From positions 1 through 10,323 of the forward strand of contig PAYY01000018.1 of NCBI GenBank assembly GCA_002715465.1: a stretch of DNA of 10,323 nt, given 5' to 3'. Within the stretch, counting starts at the first letter, position 1. Each line of letters begins with the position of its first letter. Positions 1 to 6,128 of the stretch are shown piece after piece. The notes beneath the pieces are model-generated. The model made no database searches and had not been told where the DNA came from. It saw only the letters and a program-made list of their open reading frames with translations. A program made the position numbers and the translations under genes. The stretch comes from Fidelibacterota bacterium (lineage in GTDB: Bacteria; Marinisomatota; Marinisomatia; Marinisomatales; S15-B10).

Positions 1-1
1 T

Positions 2-412
2 TGGGAGATATTTGTTGAAACAGATGGAATGTACGATATAAGTCTTAGAAGATGGCCAAGAGAGTTTAATTTTCCTATTACATCTCAACCTCAAGTACCG
101 GTAGATCTAAAAGATTTTTTTTATTTTTCTTCTAGTTCATCCTATGCGTCTACAAATGATAAAAGTAAAAAGATTTCTGCTACTCAAGCGCAGTTAAATA
201 TTGCTGGTCAACATTTAGTTAAACATATTCCAGATAATATTTTAGGAAATGCTGGAATTAATTATGACATAACGGAAAATGGAGAAATAACTGCAGTGAA
301 CTTTCGCCTCCGTTTAATGAAAGGAAGCACTAAACTTAGTGCATGGTTTGTAAACGGAAGAGATGATGGGGATATAGCAGGGGCTTATTACGTATATATA
401 ACAAAGTTATAA
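2..412 (+). CDS. Sulfatase (arylsulfatase family), C-terminal fragment
   Basis: This is the 3' end of a gene that begins before the window. The frame is open from base 2 with no stop, so the first internal ATG (base 29) is unlikely to be the true start. The visible 136 residues match the C-terminal subdomain of arylsulfatase-family enzymes. Near the start is YDISLRRWPRE, the usual 'Y-[ED]-[IF]-SLRRWPRE' motif. The end has a beta-rich stretch with 'LRLMKGSTKLSAWF' and 'GAYYVYI', which closes most such enzymes. Sulfatases hydrolyse sulfate esters, often on marine polysaccharides, and are normally exported to the periplasm. The catalytic formylglycine site (CxPxR) would lie upstream and cannot be checked, so activity and substrate are unknown. 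The family call rests on recognised motifs and is fairly secure; the specificity is not. Confidence 0.82.
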   Translation, partial: WEIFVETDGMYDISLRRWPREFNFPITSQPQVPVDLKDFFYFSSSSSYASTNDKSKKISATQAQLNIAGQHLVKHIPDNILGNAGINYDITENGEITAVNFRLRLMKGSTKLSAWFVNGRDDGDIAGAYYVYITKL

Positions 413-475
413 ATTCTATTCTTAAATATTTTTAATAGATTTTATGGATTGATGTTTATGACGCTTAAAAAAGAA

Positions 476-483
476 AAGGAGAT
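476..483 (+). promoter_or_regulatory. Shine-Dalgarno site of the NTF2-like gene
   Basis: AAGGAGAT lies 3 bases before the ATG at 487 (with GGAG 5-6 bases away). It is a near-ideal anti-16S match and fixes the start. It is noted because other genes in this window have no visible Shine-Dalgarno site. Confidence 0.6.
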
Positions 484-486
484 AGC

Positions 487-948
487 ATGAGTATATCAAA
501 GCTAATTATATCTTTTTGTTTATTCTTTGCTGGTATTTTATCTGCTGGGGACAAAGAAGATATTGTTAATCAGATTATTGCTGAGAATAATTATGCAAAT
601 AAAAACAATAGAACTATGGATATATATTCAAAAGATGGAGCTCTAGAGTTCTGGTCAAGTGGAGGGCTTTTGAATAAGGTTGGAGCAGAAGGTAGGATTA
701 ATGAATTTGACAGCTTTAATATGAATGTTAAACATGTTGAAGTAGTTATTCTTGTTCCAAAAAAGGCAGCGGTAGCGATGTATTATTCGGAAGGTTCAAT
801 GACTCCTGAAGGTGCTAATCCGGTAAGCCATTATTTGACACGTGTTACACAGGTATTTGTTAAAGAAAACGGTGAGTGGAAAGTGAGAGCTTCTCATTGG
901 TCTCCCATTATCGGAGGAGCTGGTACTAGTCAAACGGCTACGAACTGA
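487..948 (+). CDS. Secreted NTF2/SnoaL-like protein
   Basis: A 153-residue protein with a clear Sec signal peptide (residues 1-20: a Lys, then a hydrophobic run ending LSA-G). The rest looks like one NTF2-like (SnoaL / DUF4440-type) domain. It opens with an N-terminal helix (DIVNQIIAENN), and its final strands read 'THxVTQVFVKENGEWKVRASHWSP' in character, with TRVTQVFVKENGEWK and SHWSP present. These cone-shaped folds bind small ligands or act as simple enzymes, and function cannot be read from the fold. The start is well supported by AAGGAGAT (476-483) just before the ATG. It follows the sulfatase by 74 bases on the same strand, so co-transcription is possible but unproven. The tail (GGAGTSQTATN) is low complexity. 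Fold call good; role unknown. Confidence 0.75.
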   Translation: MSISKLIISFCLFFAGILSAGDKEDIVNQIIAENNYANKNNRTMDIYSKDGALEFWSSGGLLNKVGAEGRINEFDSFNMNVKHVEVVILVPKKAAVAMYYSEGSMTPEGANPVSHYLTRVTQVFVKENGEWKVRASHWSPIIGGAGTSQTATN

Positions 949-990
949 ATTACCCTAGCACAACTGATACGTATTTTGATATGACGAGAG

Positions 991-1015
991 CCCCCCTTAG
1001 TAAAAAAAGGGGGGG
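991..1015. terminator. GC-rich hairpin between convergent genes, possible bidirectional terminator
   Basis: CCCCCCTT (991-998) pairs perfectly with AAGGGGGG (1007-1014) around an A-rich loop. It sits 43 bases after the NTF2-like stop and just past the 3' end of the minus-strand tRNA, where a shared terminator would be expected. No clear T-tract follows the stem on either strand, so it is not a textbook intrinsic terminator. It could also act as an RNA-stabilising 3' structure. Confidence 0.45.
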
Positions 1016-1024
1016 TGTGGCAAG

Positions 1025-1097
1025 TGCGCCAGGGAGGAATCGAACCCCCAACCAATGGATTAAGAGTCCACTGCTCTACCAATTGAGCTACTAGCGC
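1025..1097 (-). tRNA. tRNA-Lys (anticodon CTT)
   Basis: Read on the minus strand, the 73 bases fold into a full cloverleaf. The acceptor stem is GCGCTAG/CTGGCGC (one G-T pair). The D arm is GCTC-AATTGGTA-GAGC. The anticodon arm is GTGGA-CTCTTAA-TCCAT, with anticodon CTT. A 5-base variable loop follows, and the T arm is GGGGG-TTCGATT-CCTCC. The discriminator base is A. The 3' CCA is not encoded (CTT follows), so it must be added after transcription by a CCA-adding enzyme. CTT reads the AAG lysine codon. No tRNA neighbours are visible, so it appears to be a single-tRNA unit. Confidence 0.96.
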
Positions 1098-1267
1098 AAA
1101 TTCCAATTTGATTGATGACAAACGTCGCATGCAAAACGAATCGAAGCAAGTTCCCGATTCTTAGTGTATACGTAAATGCATTCGTAATTTAAGCATACGT
1201 TCGATTTAGAGCTAAGCTCCTTACTTAATCCTTACCATTAATTGAATAATTTTGTAGATGCCTGAAA
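1098..1267. other. Intergenic region between divergent tRNA-Lys and small membrane gene
   Basis: No gene is seen here. It should hold the tRNA-Lys promoter (minus strand) and a promoter for the small forward genes, but no convincing -35/-10 pair was found for either. An 11-base palindrome, GAGCTAAGCTC, is present near 1209-1219; its meaning is unknown. Confidence 0.4.
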
Positions 1268-1426
1268 ATGGATGTCTTAATATTTTTCTTACTAGTTCCT
1301 ATGGGAATTTGGTTTGCAAAAGAAGATATTGTAGAGTTCCTTCTATTTTTTGGCTTCATTTGGTTTTTATATTATGTAGGTACAGGTAATCATTTAGTTG
1401 TTGATGCTATGATTAAAGAATTTTAG
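1268..1426 (+). CDS. Small hydrophobic membrane protein, 52 residues
   Basis: A short open frame from ATG to TAG. The peptide starts MDVLIFFLLVPMGIWFAK and is strongly hydrophobic. Segments at about residues 3-15 and 24-39 (EFLLFFGFIWFLYYVG) look like one or two membrane helices, followed by a polar tail (GNHLVVDAMIKEF). The long hydrophobic pattern in AT-rich DNA could arise by chance, since T-rich codons encode Phe and Leu. However, the acidic/basic breaks (KEDIVE) and the position 36 bases before another small membrane gene on the same strand support a real gene. No clear Shine-Dalgarno site precedes it. I do not recognise the family. It could be a small subunit of a membrane complex together with its neighbour. 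Confidence 0.45.
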   Translation: MDVLIFFLLVPMGIWFAKEDIVEFLLFFGFIWFLYYVGTGNHLVVDAMIKEF

Positions 1427-1450
1427 AATAGCCCGATAATCATTAATAAT

Positions 1451-1456
1451 GGAGGT
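1451..1456 (+). promoter_or_regulatory. Shine-Dalgarno site of the His-tailed small protein gene
   Basis: GGAGGT is placed 6 bases before the ATG at 1463. It is a consensus ribosome binding site that strongly supports this small gene and its start. Confidence 0.65.
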
Positions 1457-1462
1457 AAAATT

Positions 1463-1666
1463 ATGAAACTTGCTTTTGAGAAAGAGGGTAATTTCAATTA
1501 TCTTGCAATCATTGGTTTAGCTTTATCTATTGCTTCACTTTTTAGTTATTTCATATTGGGAAACGATTCAGTATCTCAAGCTAAAGATAAAAATCATAGT
1601 TTTGGTATTGATACAAAAATCCACGATCATACTGGTGAGTATGCTGATCCATTTCACGACCATTAA
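1463..1666 (+). CDS. Small one-pass membrane protein with His/Asp-rich tail
   Basis: A 67-residue protein behind a consensus GGAGGT site. Residues 1-11 are polar (MKLAFEKEGNF). Residues about 13-33 form one membrane helix (YLAIIGLALSIASLFSYFILG). The remaining 34 residues are polar and end in a tail rich in His and Asp (IHDHTGEYADPFHDH, four His in 15 residues). By the positive-inside rule the short N-terminus would be cytoplasmic and the tail periplasmic, but the charge bias is weak. The tail could bind a metal such as zinc, copper or iron; this is inference. It lies 36 bases after the 52-residue membrane ORF, probably in the same transcript. I do not recognise the family. An accessory subunit of a respiratory or metal-handling complex is one possibility. 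Confidence 0.7.
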   Translation: MKLAFEKEGNFNYLAIIGLALSIASLFSYFILGNDSVSQAKDKNHSFGIDTKIHDHTGEYADPFHDH

Positions 1667-1797
1667 TTATATAATCGGTTGTTTTTTAAATAGAGAGTCC
1701 TTGGCTTATCTCAATTCCACCGAAGTTTTTAGTAAATGTTATTGCAACTTTCAATTAGTGAAGATCGATGATAAAAATAGTAAATACCGACAAACTA

Positions 1798-1827
1798 TTG
1801 GTAATTCTGTAATTGAATGATTAAAAT
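1798..1827 (+). promoter_or_regulatory. Weak candidate promoter for the molybdenum hydroxylase genes
   Basis: TTGGTA (1798-1803, 4/6 to TTGACA) and TAAAAT (1822-1827, 5/6 to TATAAT) are separated by 18 bases. Transcription would start only a few bases before the ATG at 1840, giving a nearly leaderless message. That would fit the absence of a Shine-Dalgarno site. In DNA this AT-rich, such matches occur by chance. Confidence 0.25.
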
Positions 1828-1839
1828 GTTTACCATTAT

Positions 1840-2295
1840 ATGTCAAAGTTTACATTAAATATCAATGGTGAAAAAAAACAGGTCGATGTTGATCCCAACA
1901 CTCCTCTCCTATGGGTTCTTAGAGAAGAACTTGATTTAGTTGGTACAAAGTATGGATGTGGAATGTCTCAATGTGGTGCCTGTACTGTTCATCTAAATGG
2001 TGCAGCTGTTAGATCTTGTGTTTTCCCAGTTTCAGCGGTCGTTAATCAACCCATAACTACTATTGAAGGTCTATCAGAGGACGGTGATCATCCTGTGCAA
2101 AAGGCATGGCTAGAAGAAGATGTTGCCCAATGTGGTTATTGCCAGTCTGGACAAATTATGAGTGCGGTTGCTCTTCTGAATAATAATTCTAATCCAACTG
2201 ATGAAGATATTGATTTGGCGATGAGTGGAAATATTTGCCGATGTGCAACCTATATAAGAATTAAAAAAGCAATTAAAAAGGCATCTAAGCTCTAA
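1840..2295 (+). CDS. iorA: Molybdenum hydroxylase small subunit, two [2Fe-2S] clusters (IorA-like)
   Basis: A 151-residue iron-sulfur subunit of the xanthine dehydrogenase / aldehyde oxidase / isoquinoline 1-oxidoreductase family. The N-terminal plant-ferredoxin-like domain carries one cluster on Cys40, Cys45, Cys48 and Cys60 (motif CGMSQCGAC). The C-terminal four-helix domain carries the second on Cys98, Cys101, Cys133 and Cys135 (CGYCQSGQ and CRC). The Gln just before Cys98 (AQCGYC) normally contacts the molybdopterin cofactor. All eight ligands are present and the length is normal for the family. It passes electrons from the molybdenum site of the partner encoded 12 bases downstream to an external acceptor. 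It has no signal peptide, so if the enzyme is periplasmic this subunit would be carried out with its Tat-bearing partner, as known for related enzymes. No Shine-Dalgarno site is visible. The symbol reflects family resemblance; the substrate is unknown. Confidence 0.92.
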   Translation: MSKFTLNINGEKKQVDVDPNTPLLWVLREELDLVGTKYGCGMSQCGACTVHLNGAAVRSCVFPVSAVVNQPITTIEGLSEDGDHPVQKAWLEEDVAQCGYCQSGQIMSAVALLNNNSNPTDEDIDLAMSGNICRCATYIRIKKAIKKASKL

Positions 2296-2307
2296 AACCA
2301 CTAAAAA

Positions 2308-4509
2308 ATGACTGTTATCAAAACAAAAGTAGGAAGAAGATCTTTTCTAAAAACATCAGCAGCTGTGGGTGGCGGTTTAATGATAGGTTTTAATTGGCTA
2401 GTAAGTTGCAAAACATTAAGCCCGAAAAAGAAAGGTGTATCTATCCCAGAGGAATGGTTTGACATTAATGGGTATATTAAAATAGGGGATACGGGGATGG
2501 TCACAATATATTCTCCAAACCCTGAAATTGGTCAAAATGTGATGACATCTATGCCAATGATTGTGGCGGAAGAGCTAGATGTTCCATGGGAAAATGTGAT
2601 AGTGGAGCAAGGTGCGTTAGATGAAGATTCCTTCAGAAATCCCCAGATGGCAGGAGGAAGTAACTCCATCAAGCGTGGTTGGGATCCACTCAGAATGGCC
2701 GGTGCTGCAGGAAAGTGGATGCTCCTAGAAGCTACTGCAAAAGAATGGGGTATTTCCGTTAATAATTTATCTGCTAGCAATGGCATGATAACAAAAAAGA
2801 CTGGGGATAGGAAAATTGGCTATGGTCAAATCGCTTCAAAAGCGGTTGGCATAGATGTGCCTAAACAGCTGACCCTAAAAAAGAAAAAAGATTATAAACT
2901 GATTGGAACATCGCAAAAAAATGTTGAGGGTTCGAAAATTGTTACTGGCAAACCTCTTTTTGGTCTTGATTTTAAACGTGAGGGTATGCTAATAGCAGCA
3001 ATCGAGCATCCACCTGCATTTGGAATGAAGGTTAAGAGTTTTAATAAAAAAGAAATAAAGGGTATGGATGGTGTTGTTGATGCTTTTATTATTGACAGCA
3101 CTTTACCTAAGAAAAGATGGAATGGTACAAATGCATTTCCTCAAATAATAGCAATTTTGGGCAAAACTACTTGGCATGTAATGAACGCCAAAAAGATGTT
3201 GAGAGCGACATGGGATAATGTGGGTGAACTTGAAACTTCGGAGATGCATGAACAAAGATTGATCAAAGATATAGAAACCGGAAAAGTAGACAGGATGCGA
3301 AAAGATGGAGATCCTGATTCTGCATTCGCTAATGCTGAAAAAGTTATTGAACGAACCTATACGGCTCCATTTATACCTCATAACCCAATGGAGCCAATGA
3401 ACTTTTTTGCAAACGTCAAAGATAATTCAGCTGAATTGATAGGTCCTACACAAACGCCCAAAGCTATGCAAGAGGCCGTATCTTCAATGCTAAACATTCC
3501 TCAGAAGAATATATCTATTAAAATGACAAGAATGGGTGGAGGGTTTGGTAGAAGGTTGTATACACATTTTGGATTGGAAGCTGCTGCTATTTCTAAAAAA
3601 ATTGGTGTACCGGTAAAAATGGTTTATACTCGTGAAGATGATATGACGCAAGGCACCTACCGTCCTGCTTATCGTTCGGTTTACAAAGCTGGCCTAGATA
3701 AAAATAATAATTTAATTGCTTTTTCAGTTAAAGGGGTTGGTTTGCCAGATGGACCAGTAATACCTGATAGATTTCCTGCAGGCGCCGTTGATAATTATAT
3801 AGCTGAAAGCAAAGAATCTTACACCAATATTTCTACTGGCGCATGGACAGCGCCAAGCTCAAACTTTACAGCTGGAGCTGAGCAGTCATTTCTTGATGAG
3901 GTAGCTGAATTGGCCCAAAAAGACCCGATTGATTTCCGGTTAGAGCTTTTTAATAAAGCTATTAAGAATCCTGTTGGCAAAAAATATGATTATGATGCTA
4001 ATAGATATGCTGGTGTTTTGAAGCTGGTTAAAGAAAAATCTGGTTGGGGTAGGGGCTCATCAAGAGTTAATAAGGGCGTAGCAGCTTATTTTTGCCACAA
4101 TACCTATGTAGCCGTTGTAATGGAGGTAAGGCTTAATAATAATCAACCAAAACTGCAAAAAGTTTGGTGCGGTGTAGATTGTGGCATAGTAATAAATAAA
4201 GAAGGTGCCACTAACATGATTGAAGGTCGTATAATTGATGGTATTGGGCATGCCATATATAGCGAACTAAAATTTGAAAATGGATCATCTATTCATAAGA
4301 ATTTTGATACATATAATTTTATTAGGCATAATGAGTCACCATCTGAAATTGAAGTTTTCTTTGTAGAAAATGAGATTGCACCAACAGGTTTAGGTGAACC
4401 CAGTTTGCCACCTGCTATCGGGGCATTGGCCAATGCATTATACAAAGCAACGGGAATTAGATTTTATCATCAGCCATTTTCTAAAAATTACGAAATTTCT
4501 TTCAGCTGA
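2308..4509 (+). CDS. iorB: Molybdenum hydroxylase large subunit, Tat-exported (IorB-like)
   Basis: A 733-residue molybdopterin-cytosine-dinucleotide binding subunit, full length for the IorB type. Residues 1-34 form a twin-arginine signal (R10-R11-S-F-L-K), a Gly/Ala-rich hydrophobic stretch, then LVSC with Cys34, which fits a lipobox. Family motifs follow in order: 'MAGGSNSIKRGWDPLRMAGAAG' in the N-terminal part (partly shown here), HNPMEPMNFFA, GGGFGRR (residues 410-416), SNFTAGAEQSFLDE, a C-terminal CGVDCG segment, and GLGEP (694-698). Glu697 is the conserved active-site base. With the small subunit it would hydroxylate an N-heterocycle or oxidise an aldehyde using water as oxygen donor. 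No cytochrome, third FAD subunit or XdhC/MocA-type maturation factor is encoded nearby, so acceptor and assembly factors must lie elsewhere. The start is the ATG that gives an intact Tat signal; no Shine-Dalgarno site is seen. Confidence 0.92.
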   Translation: MTVIKTKVGRRSFLKTSAAVGGGLMIGFNWLVSCKTLSPKKKGVSIPEEWFDINGYIKIGDTGMVTIYSPNPEIGQNVMTSMPMIVAEELDVPWENVIVEQGALDEDSFRNPQMAGGSNSIKRGWDPLRMAGAAGKWMLLEATAKEWGISVNNLSASNGMITKKTGDRKIGYGQIASKAVGIDVPKQLTLKKKKDYKLIGTSQKNVEGSKIVTGKPLFGLDFKREGMLIAAIEHPPAFGMKVKSFNKKEIKGMDGVVDAFIIDSTLPKKRWNGTNAFPQIIAILGKTTWHVMNAKKMLRATWDNVGELETSEMHEQRLIKDIETGKVDRMRKDGDPDSAFANAEKVIERTYTAPFIPHNPMEPMNFFANVKDNSAELIGPTQTPKAMQEAVSSMLNIPQKNISIKMTRMGGGFGRRLYTHFGLEAAAISKKIGVPVKMVYTREDDMTQGTYRPAYRSVYKAGLDKNNNLIAFSVKGVGLPDGPVIPDRFPAGAVDNYIAESKESYTNISTGAWTAPSSNFTAGAEQSFLDEVAELAQKDPIDFRLELFNKAIKNPVGKKYDYDANRYAGVLKLVKEKSGWGRGSSRVNKGVAAYFCHNTYVAVVMEVRLNNNQPKLQKVWCGVDCGIVINKEGATNMIEGRIIDGIGHAIYSELKFENGSSIHKNFDTYNFIRHNESPSEIEVFFVENEIAPTGLGEPSLPPAIGALANALYKATGIRFYHQPFSKNYEISFS

Positions 4510-4784
4510 ATATCATATCTTTTTAGCAGTTCTTTAAAATTACTTAGAATAATCTGATGTATCTCTTATGTAATATCTGTAACACTCTATCAGTAACCAT
4601 TCGATAAATAACTAAGTATTTTACTAATCTCAAAATAAGATTATAACCCACTACAAATTGAGTTTCTAACTCTATTGTTAAAAAAAGTTTCCTCAGCTAA
4701 TTTTCGATAGAGAGTAAAATCCAAACAAAATATTTGCTGTAATTTTTAATGCAAAAAGAAATGTTGTTAAAAAAATATATTATA
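4510..4784. other. AT-rich intergenic stretch, no gene seen
   Basis: No coding frame of note lies on either strand. The only small structures are a 5-base hairpin GAGTT-TCT-AACTC (4670-4682) and T/A runs. It separates the molybdenum hydroxylase pair from the polysaccharide locus and probably holds the end of the former transcript. No convincing terminator was found. Confidence 0.5.
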
Positions 4785-4799
4785 TTGACAATAATATAT
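4775..4799. repeat. 9-base inverted repeat overlapping the -35 box, possible operator
   Basis: ATATATTAT (4775-4783) is the exact reverse complement of ATAATATAT (4791-4799), with a 7-base centre, ATTGACA, that contains most of the -35 hexamer. A dimeric repressor bound here would block the promoter. The winged-helix protein encoded just downstream is an obvious candidate for autoregulation. The arms are pure A/T, so chance is a real alternative. Confidence 0.3.
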
Positions 4800-4814
4800 A
4801 AATATGTTTACAAT
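4785..4814 (+). promoter_or_regulatory. Sigma70-like promoter of the HTH-ATPase-STAS gene
   Basis: TTGACA (4785-4790, perfect) and TACAAT (4809-4814, 5/6) are 18 bases apart. Transcription would start near 4820, leaving a leader of about 35 bases before the ATG at 4857. This is the best promoter match in the window. Confidence 0.55.
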
Positions 4815-4856
4815 TAATCAAAATTTAAGAGTTAAATATTTACAAACTTAGGAATT

Positions 4857-5918
4857 ATGCGACAGTCTCCAATCAGAAGATATATTCTCAACAATCTTTC
4901 TCAGCATCATAAAGACATTGTAAAAGCTGCTGTTAGAAAATTTGGGCTCTCTCGTCAAGCAGTTCTTAGGCATATGAAAGTACTTATACTAGATGGAAAA
5001 GTTGAGGCTCATGGGAGAACAAGGGATAGATATTATGTCCTTAAGCCTATAGTTAATGAGCTATTTGAATTTGATATTTCTTCATCTTTTGATGAAGATG
5101 TAATTGGAAGGCGTCATATATATCCTCATTTAAAAGATTGTCCATTAAATATTCGGAAAATATGTGAATATGGATTTTCACAAATTATGAATAATGTGAT
5201 TGTTCATTCAAAGGGAAAAACTTGTAAGGTTCGATTTTTGATTAATGAGGAAAGTATTAATTTAAAAATTCGGGATGACGGAAGTGACGGTTTGCTATCT
5301 AGGATTGCATCAATATACAATTTAGATGATCCTTTCTGTGGGGCGCTTGAATTGACAAAAGGTAAAGTTTCTACAGACTTCAAGCGTCATACTGGAGAAG
5401 GTATTTTTTTTGTTTCGCGTTTGTTTGATTCTGTAATTATTAGATCAAATGGTTACAGTCTTAAGCATAATCTAGAAAAAAATAACTGGAAGCTAAATAA
5501 CTCTGAAAAAGATATTAAAGGAACTAGCATTTCACTCCATATTAAAAAAACTTCGGATCAAACTTTTGAAGATACTATGGCGAAGTTTTCGTCAAAGCCT
5601 GATGGATCTCGTTTTGATAAGACATTCATTCCTGTCAATTTAGTACGAGTAGGATCCGAAACTTTAATGTCTCGTGGGCAAGCACGACGTTTGCTTCGAC
5701 GGTTAAATGAATTTAAGGAAGTAGTTTTTGATTTTGCCAATGTTCATACTATTGGACAACCTTTTGCTGATGAGGTTTTTAGAGTATTTCCCTCTGATCA
5801 CAAAGAAACAAAGCTTTCAATCATTAATTCAACAATAGAAATAGACACAATAATCAAACGCGTAAAAAATAACAGTCAGTCCAATGCTAAAGATAATGGC
5901 ATACTATATGATGAATAA
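4857..5918 (+). CDS. Regulator: winged HTH + GHKL ATPase + STAS-like DUF4325
   Basis: A 353-residue cytoplasmic protein with three parts. Residues 1-65 form a winged helix-turn-helix (recognition helix about 31-42, LSRQAVLRHMKVL; wing about 50-63). Residues about 95-230 resemble the GHKL/HATPase_c fold of anti-sigma kinases and histidine kinases: an N-box-like helix (FSQIMNNVIVHS, 107-118, Asn112/113), a G1-like box (DDGSDG, 140-145) and a G2-like box (GEGIFFVSRLFD, 180-191). No phospho-acceptor His domain is present. Residues about 255-335 match the STAS-like DUF4325: SRGQARRLL (272-280), then a strand and turn at 290-311 (VFDFANVHTIGQ, FADEVFRVF). The layout combines an SpoIIAB/RsbW-like kinase fold and an SpoIIAA-like fold in one chain with its own DNA-binding head. 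AGGA (4850-4853) precedes the ATG. Its place before the polysaccharide genes suggests it controls them; this is inference. Confidence 0.8.
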   Translation: MRQSPIRRYILNNLSQHHKDIVKAAVRKFGLSRQAVLRHMKVLILDGKVEAHGRTRDRYYVLKPIVNELFEFDISSSFDEDVIGRRHIYPHLKDCPLNIRKICEYGFSQIMNNVIVHSKGKTCKVRFLINEESINLKIRDDGSDGLLSRIASIYNLDDPFCGALELTKGKVSTDFKRHTGEGIFFVSRLFDSVIIRSNGYSLKHNLEKNNWKLNNSEKDIKGTSISLHIKKTSDQTFEDTMAKFSSKPDGSRFDKTFIPVNLVRVGSETLMSRGQARRLLRRLNEFKEVVFDFANVHTIGQPFADEVFRVFPSDHKETKLSIINSTIEIDTIIKRVKNNSQSNAKDNGILYDE

Positions 5919-6032
5919 TGAAATTGTTTTGAAGAAAATATGCAATGTTATTCTTAAGTGTTTCAATGTTAATTTCTATTCTCACATCGCGGGACATTCT
6001 GAAGCAGACAATTTGCTACATTTAAGTTTTAT

Positions 6033-6052
6033 CCAGCTACCATTGTAGCTGG
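6033..6052 (+). terminator. Perfect hairpin, possible terminator or leader stem
   Basis: CCAGCTAC (6033-6040), loop CATT, GTAGCTGG (6045-6052): a perfect 8-base stem, followed by CAGTTTATATAA. It lies 114 bases after the regulator stop and 77 bases before the sugar dehydrogenase start. The T-tract is weak. It may end the regulator transcript, or be the first stem of the leader of the polysaccharide operon. Confidence 0.4.
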
Positions 6053-6069
6053 CAGTTTATATAAGGATA

Positions 6070-6109
6070 GGCCTTGGTCGGTTAAAAATGTAACTGACGG
6101 GGCGGAGCC
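6070..6109 (+). promoter_or_regulatory. Structured leader candidate before the polysaccharide genes
   Basis: This stretch is about half G+C in a region that is otherwise about one third. GTCGGTT (6077-6083) pairs with AACTGAC (6092-6098; one G-T pair) around an 8-base loop. An outer GGC/GCC pair (6070-6072 with 6107-6109) would close it, leaving GGGGCGGA unpaired on one side. I do not recognise it as a known riboswitch. GGGGCGGAGC also resembles the ops/JUMPstart core of RfaH-controlled polysaccharide operons (GGGGCGGTAGC) with one base missing. Confidence 0.35.
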
Positions 6110-6128
6110 ACATCTAGGAATAAAAAAT

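Noticed and set aside
930..1130. Minus-strand open frame of 66 codons
   Set aside because: It runs straight through the tRNA-Lys gene and its flanks; the translated 'LVAQLVEQWT'-like segment is simply tRNA sequence read as protein.
1530..1820. Forward frame of 96 codons overlapping the His-tailed small gene
   Set aside because: It overlaps the better-supported 1463-1666 gene in another frame, has no Shine-Dalgarno site, and its peptide is an AT-rich Ile/Leu mix with no family features.
3781..3960. Possible internal deletion or degradation in the molybdenum hydroxylase large subunit
   Set aside because: The usual R-x-P segment reads as WTAPSSN here, but flanking motifs (FTAGAEQSFLDE, DPIDFRLELF) and overall length are normal, so the gene looks intact.
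4670..4682. GAGTT-TCT-AACTC hairpin as a terminator after the molybdenum hydroxylase genes
   Set aside because: Only five base pairs, two of them G-C, a 3-base loop and no immediate T-tract; expected by chance in such DNA.
6033..6128. Leader as a cyclic di-GMP riboswitch
   Set aside because: Considered because of the polysaccharide context, but the conserved helices, tetraloop/receptor and GGACGCAAAG-type core of the known class are not present.
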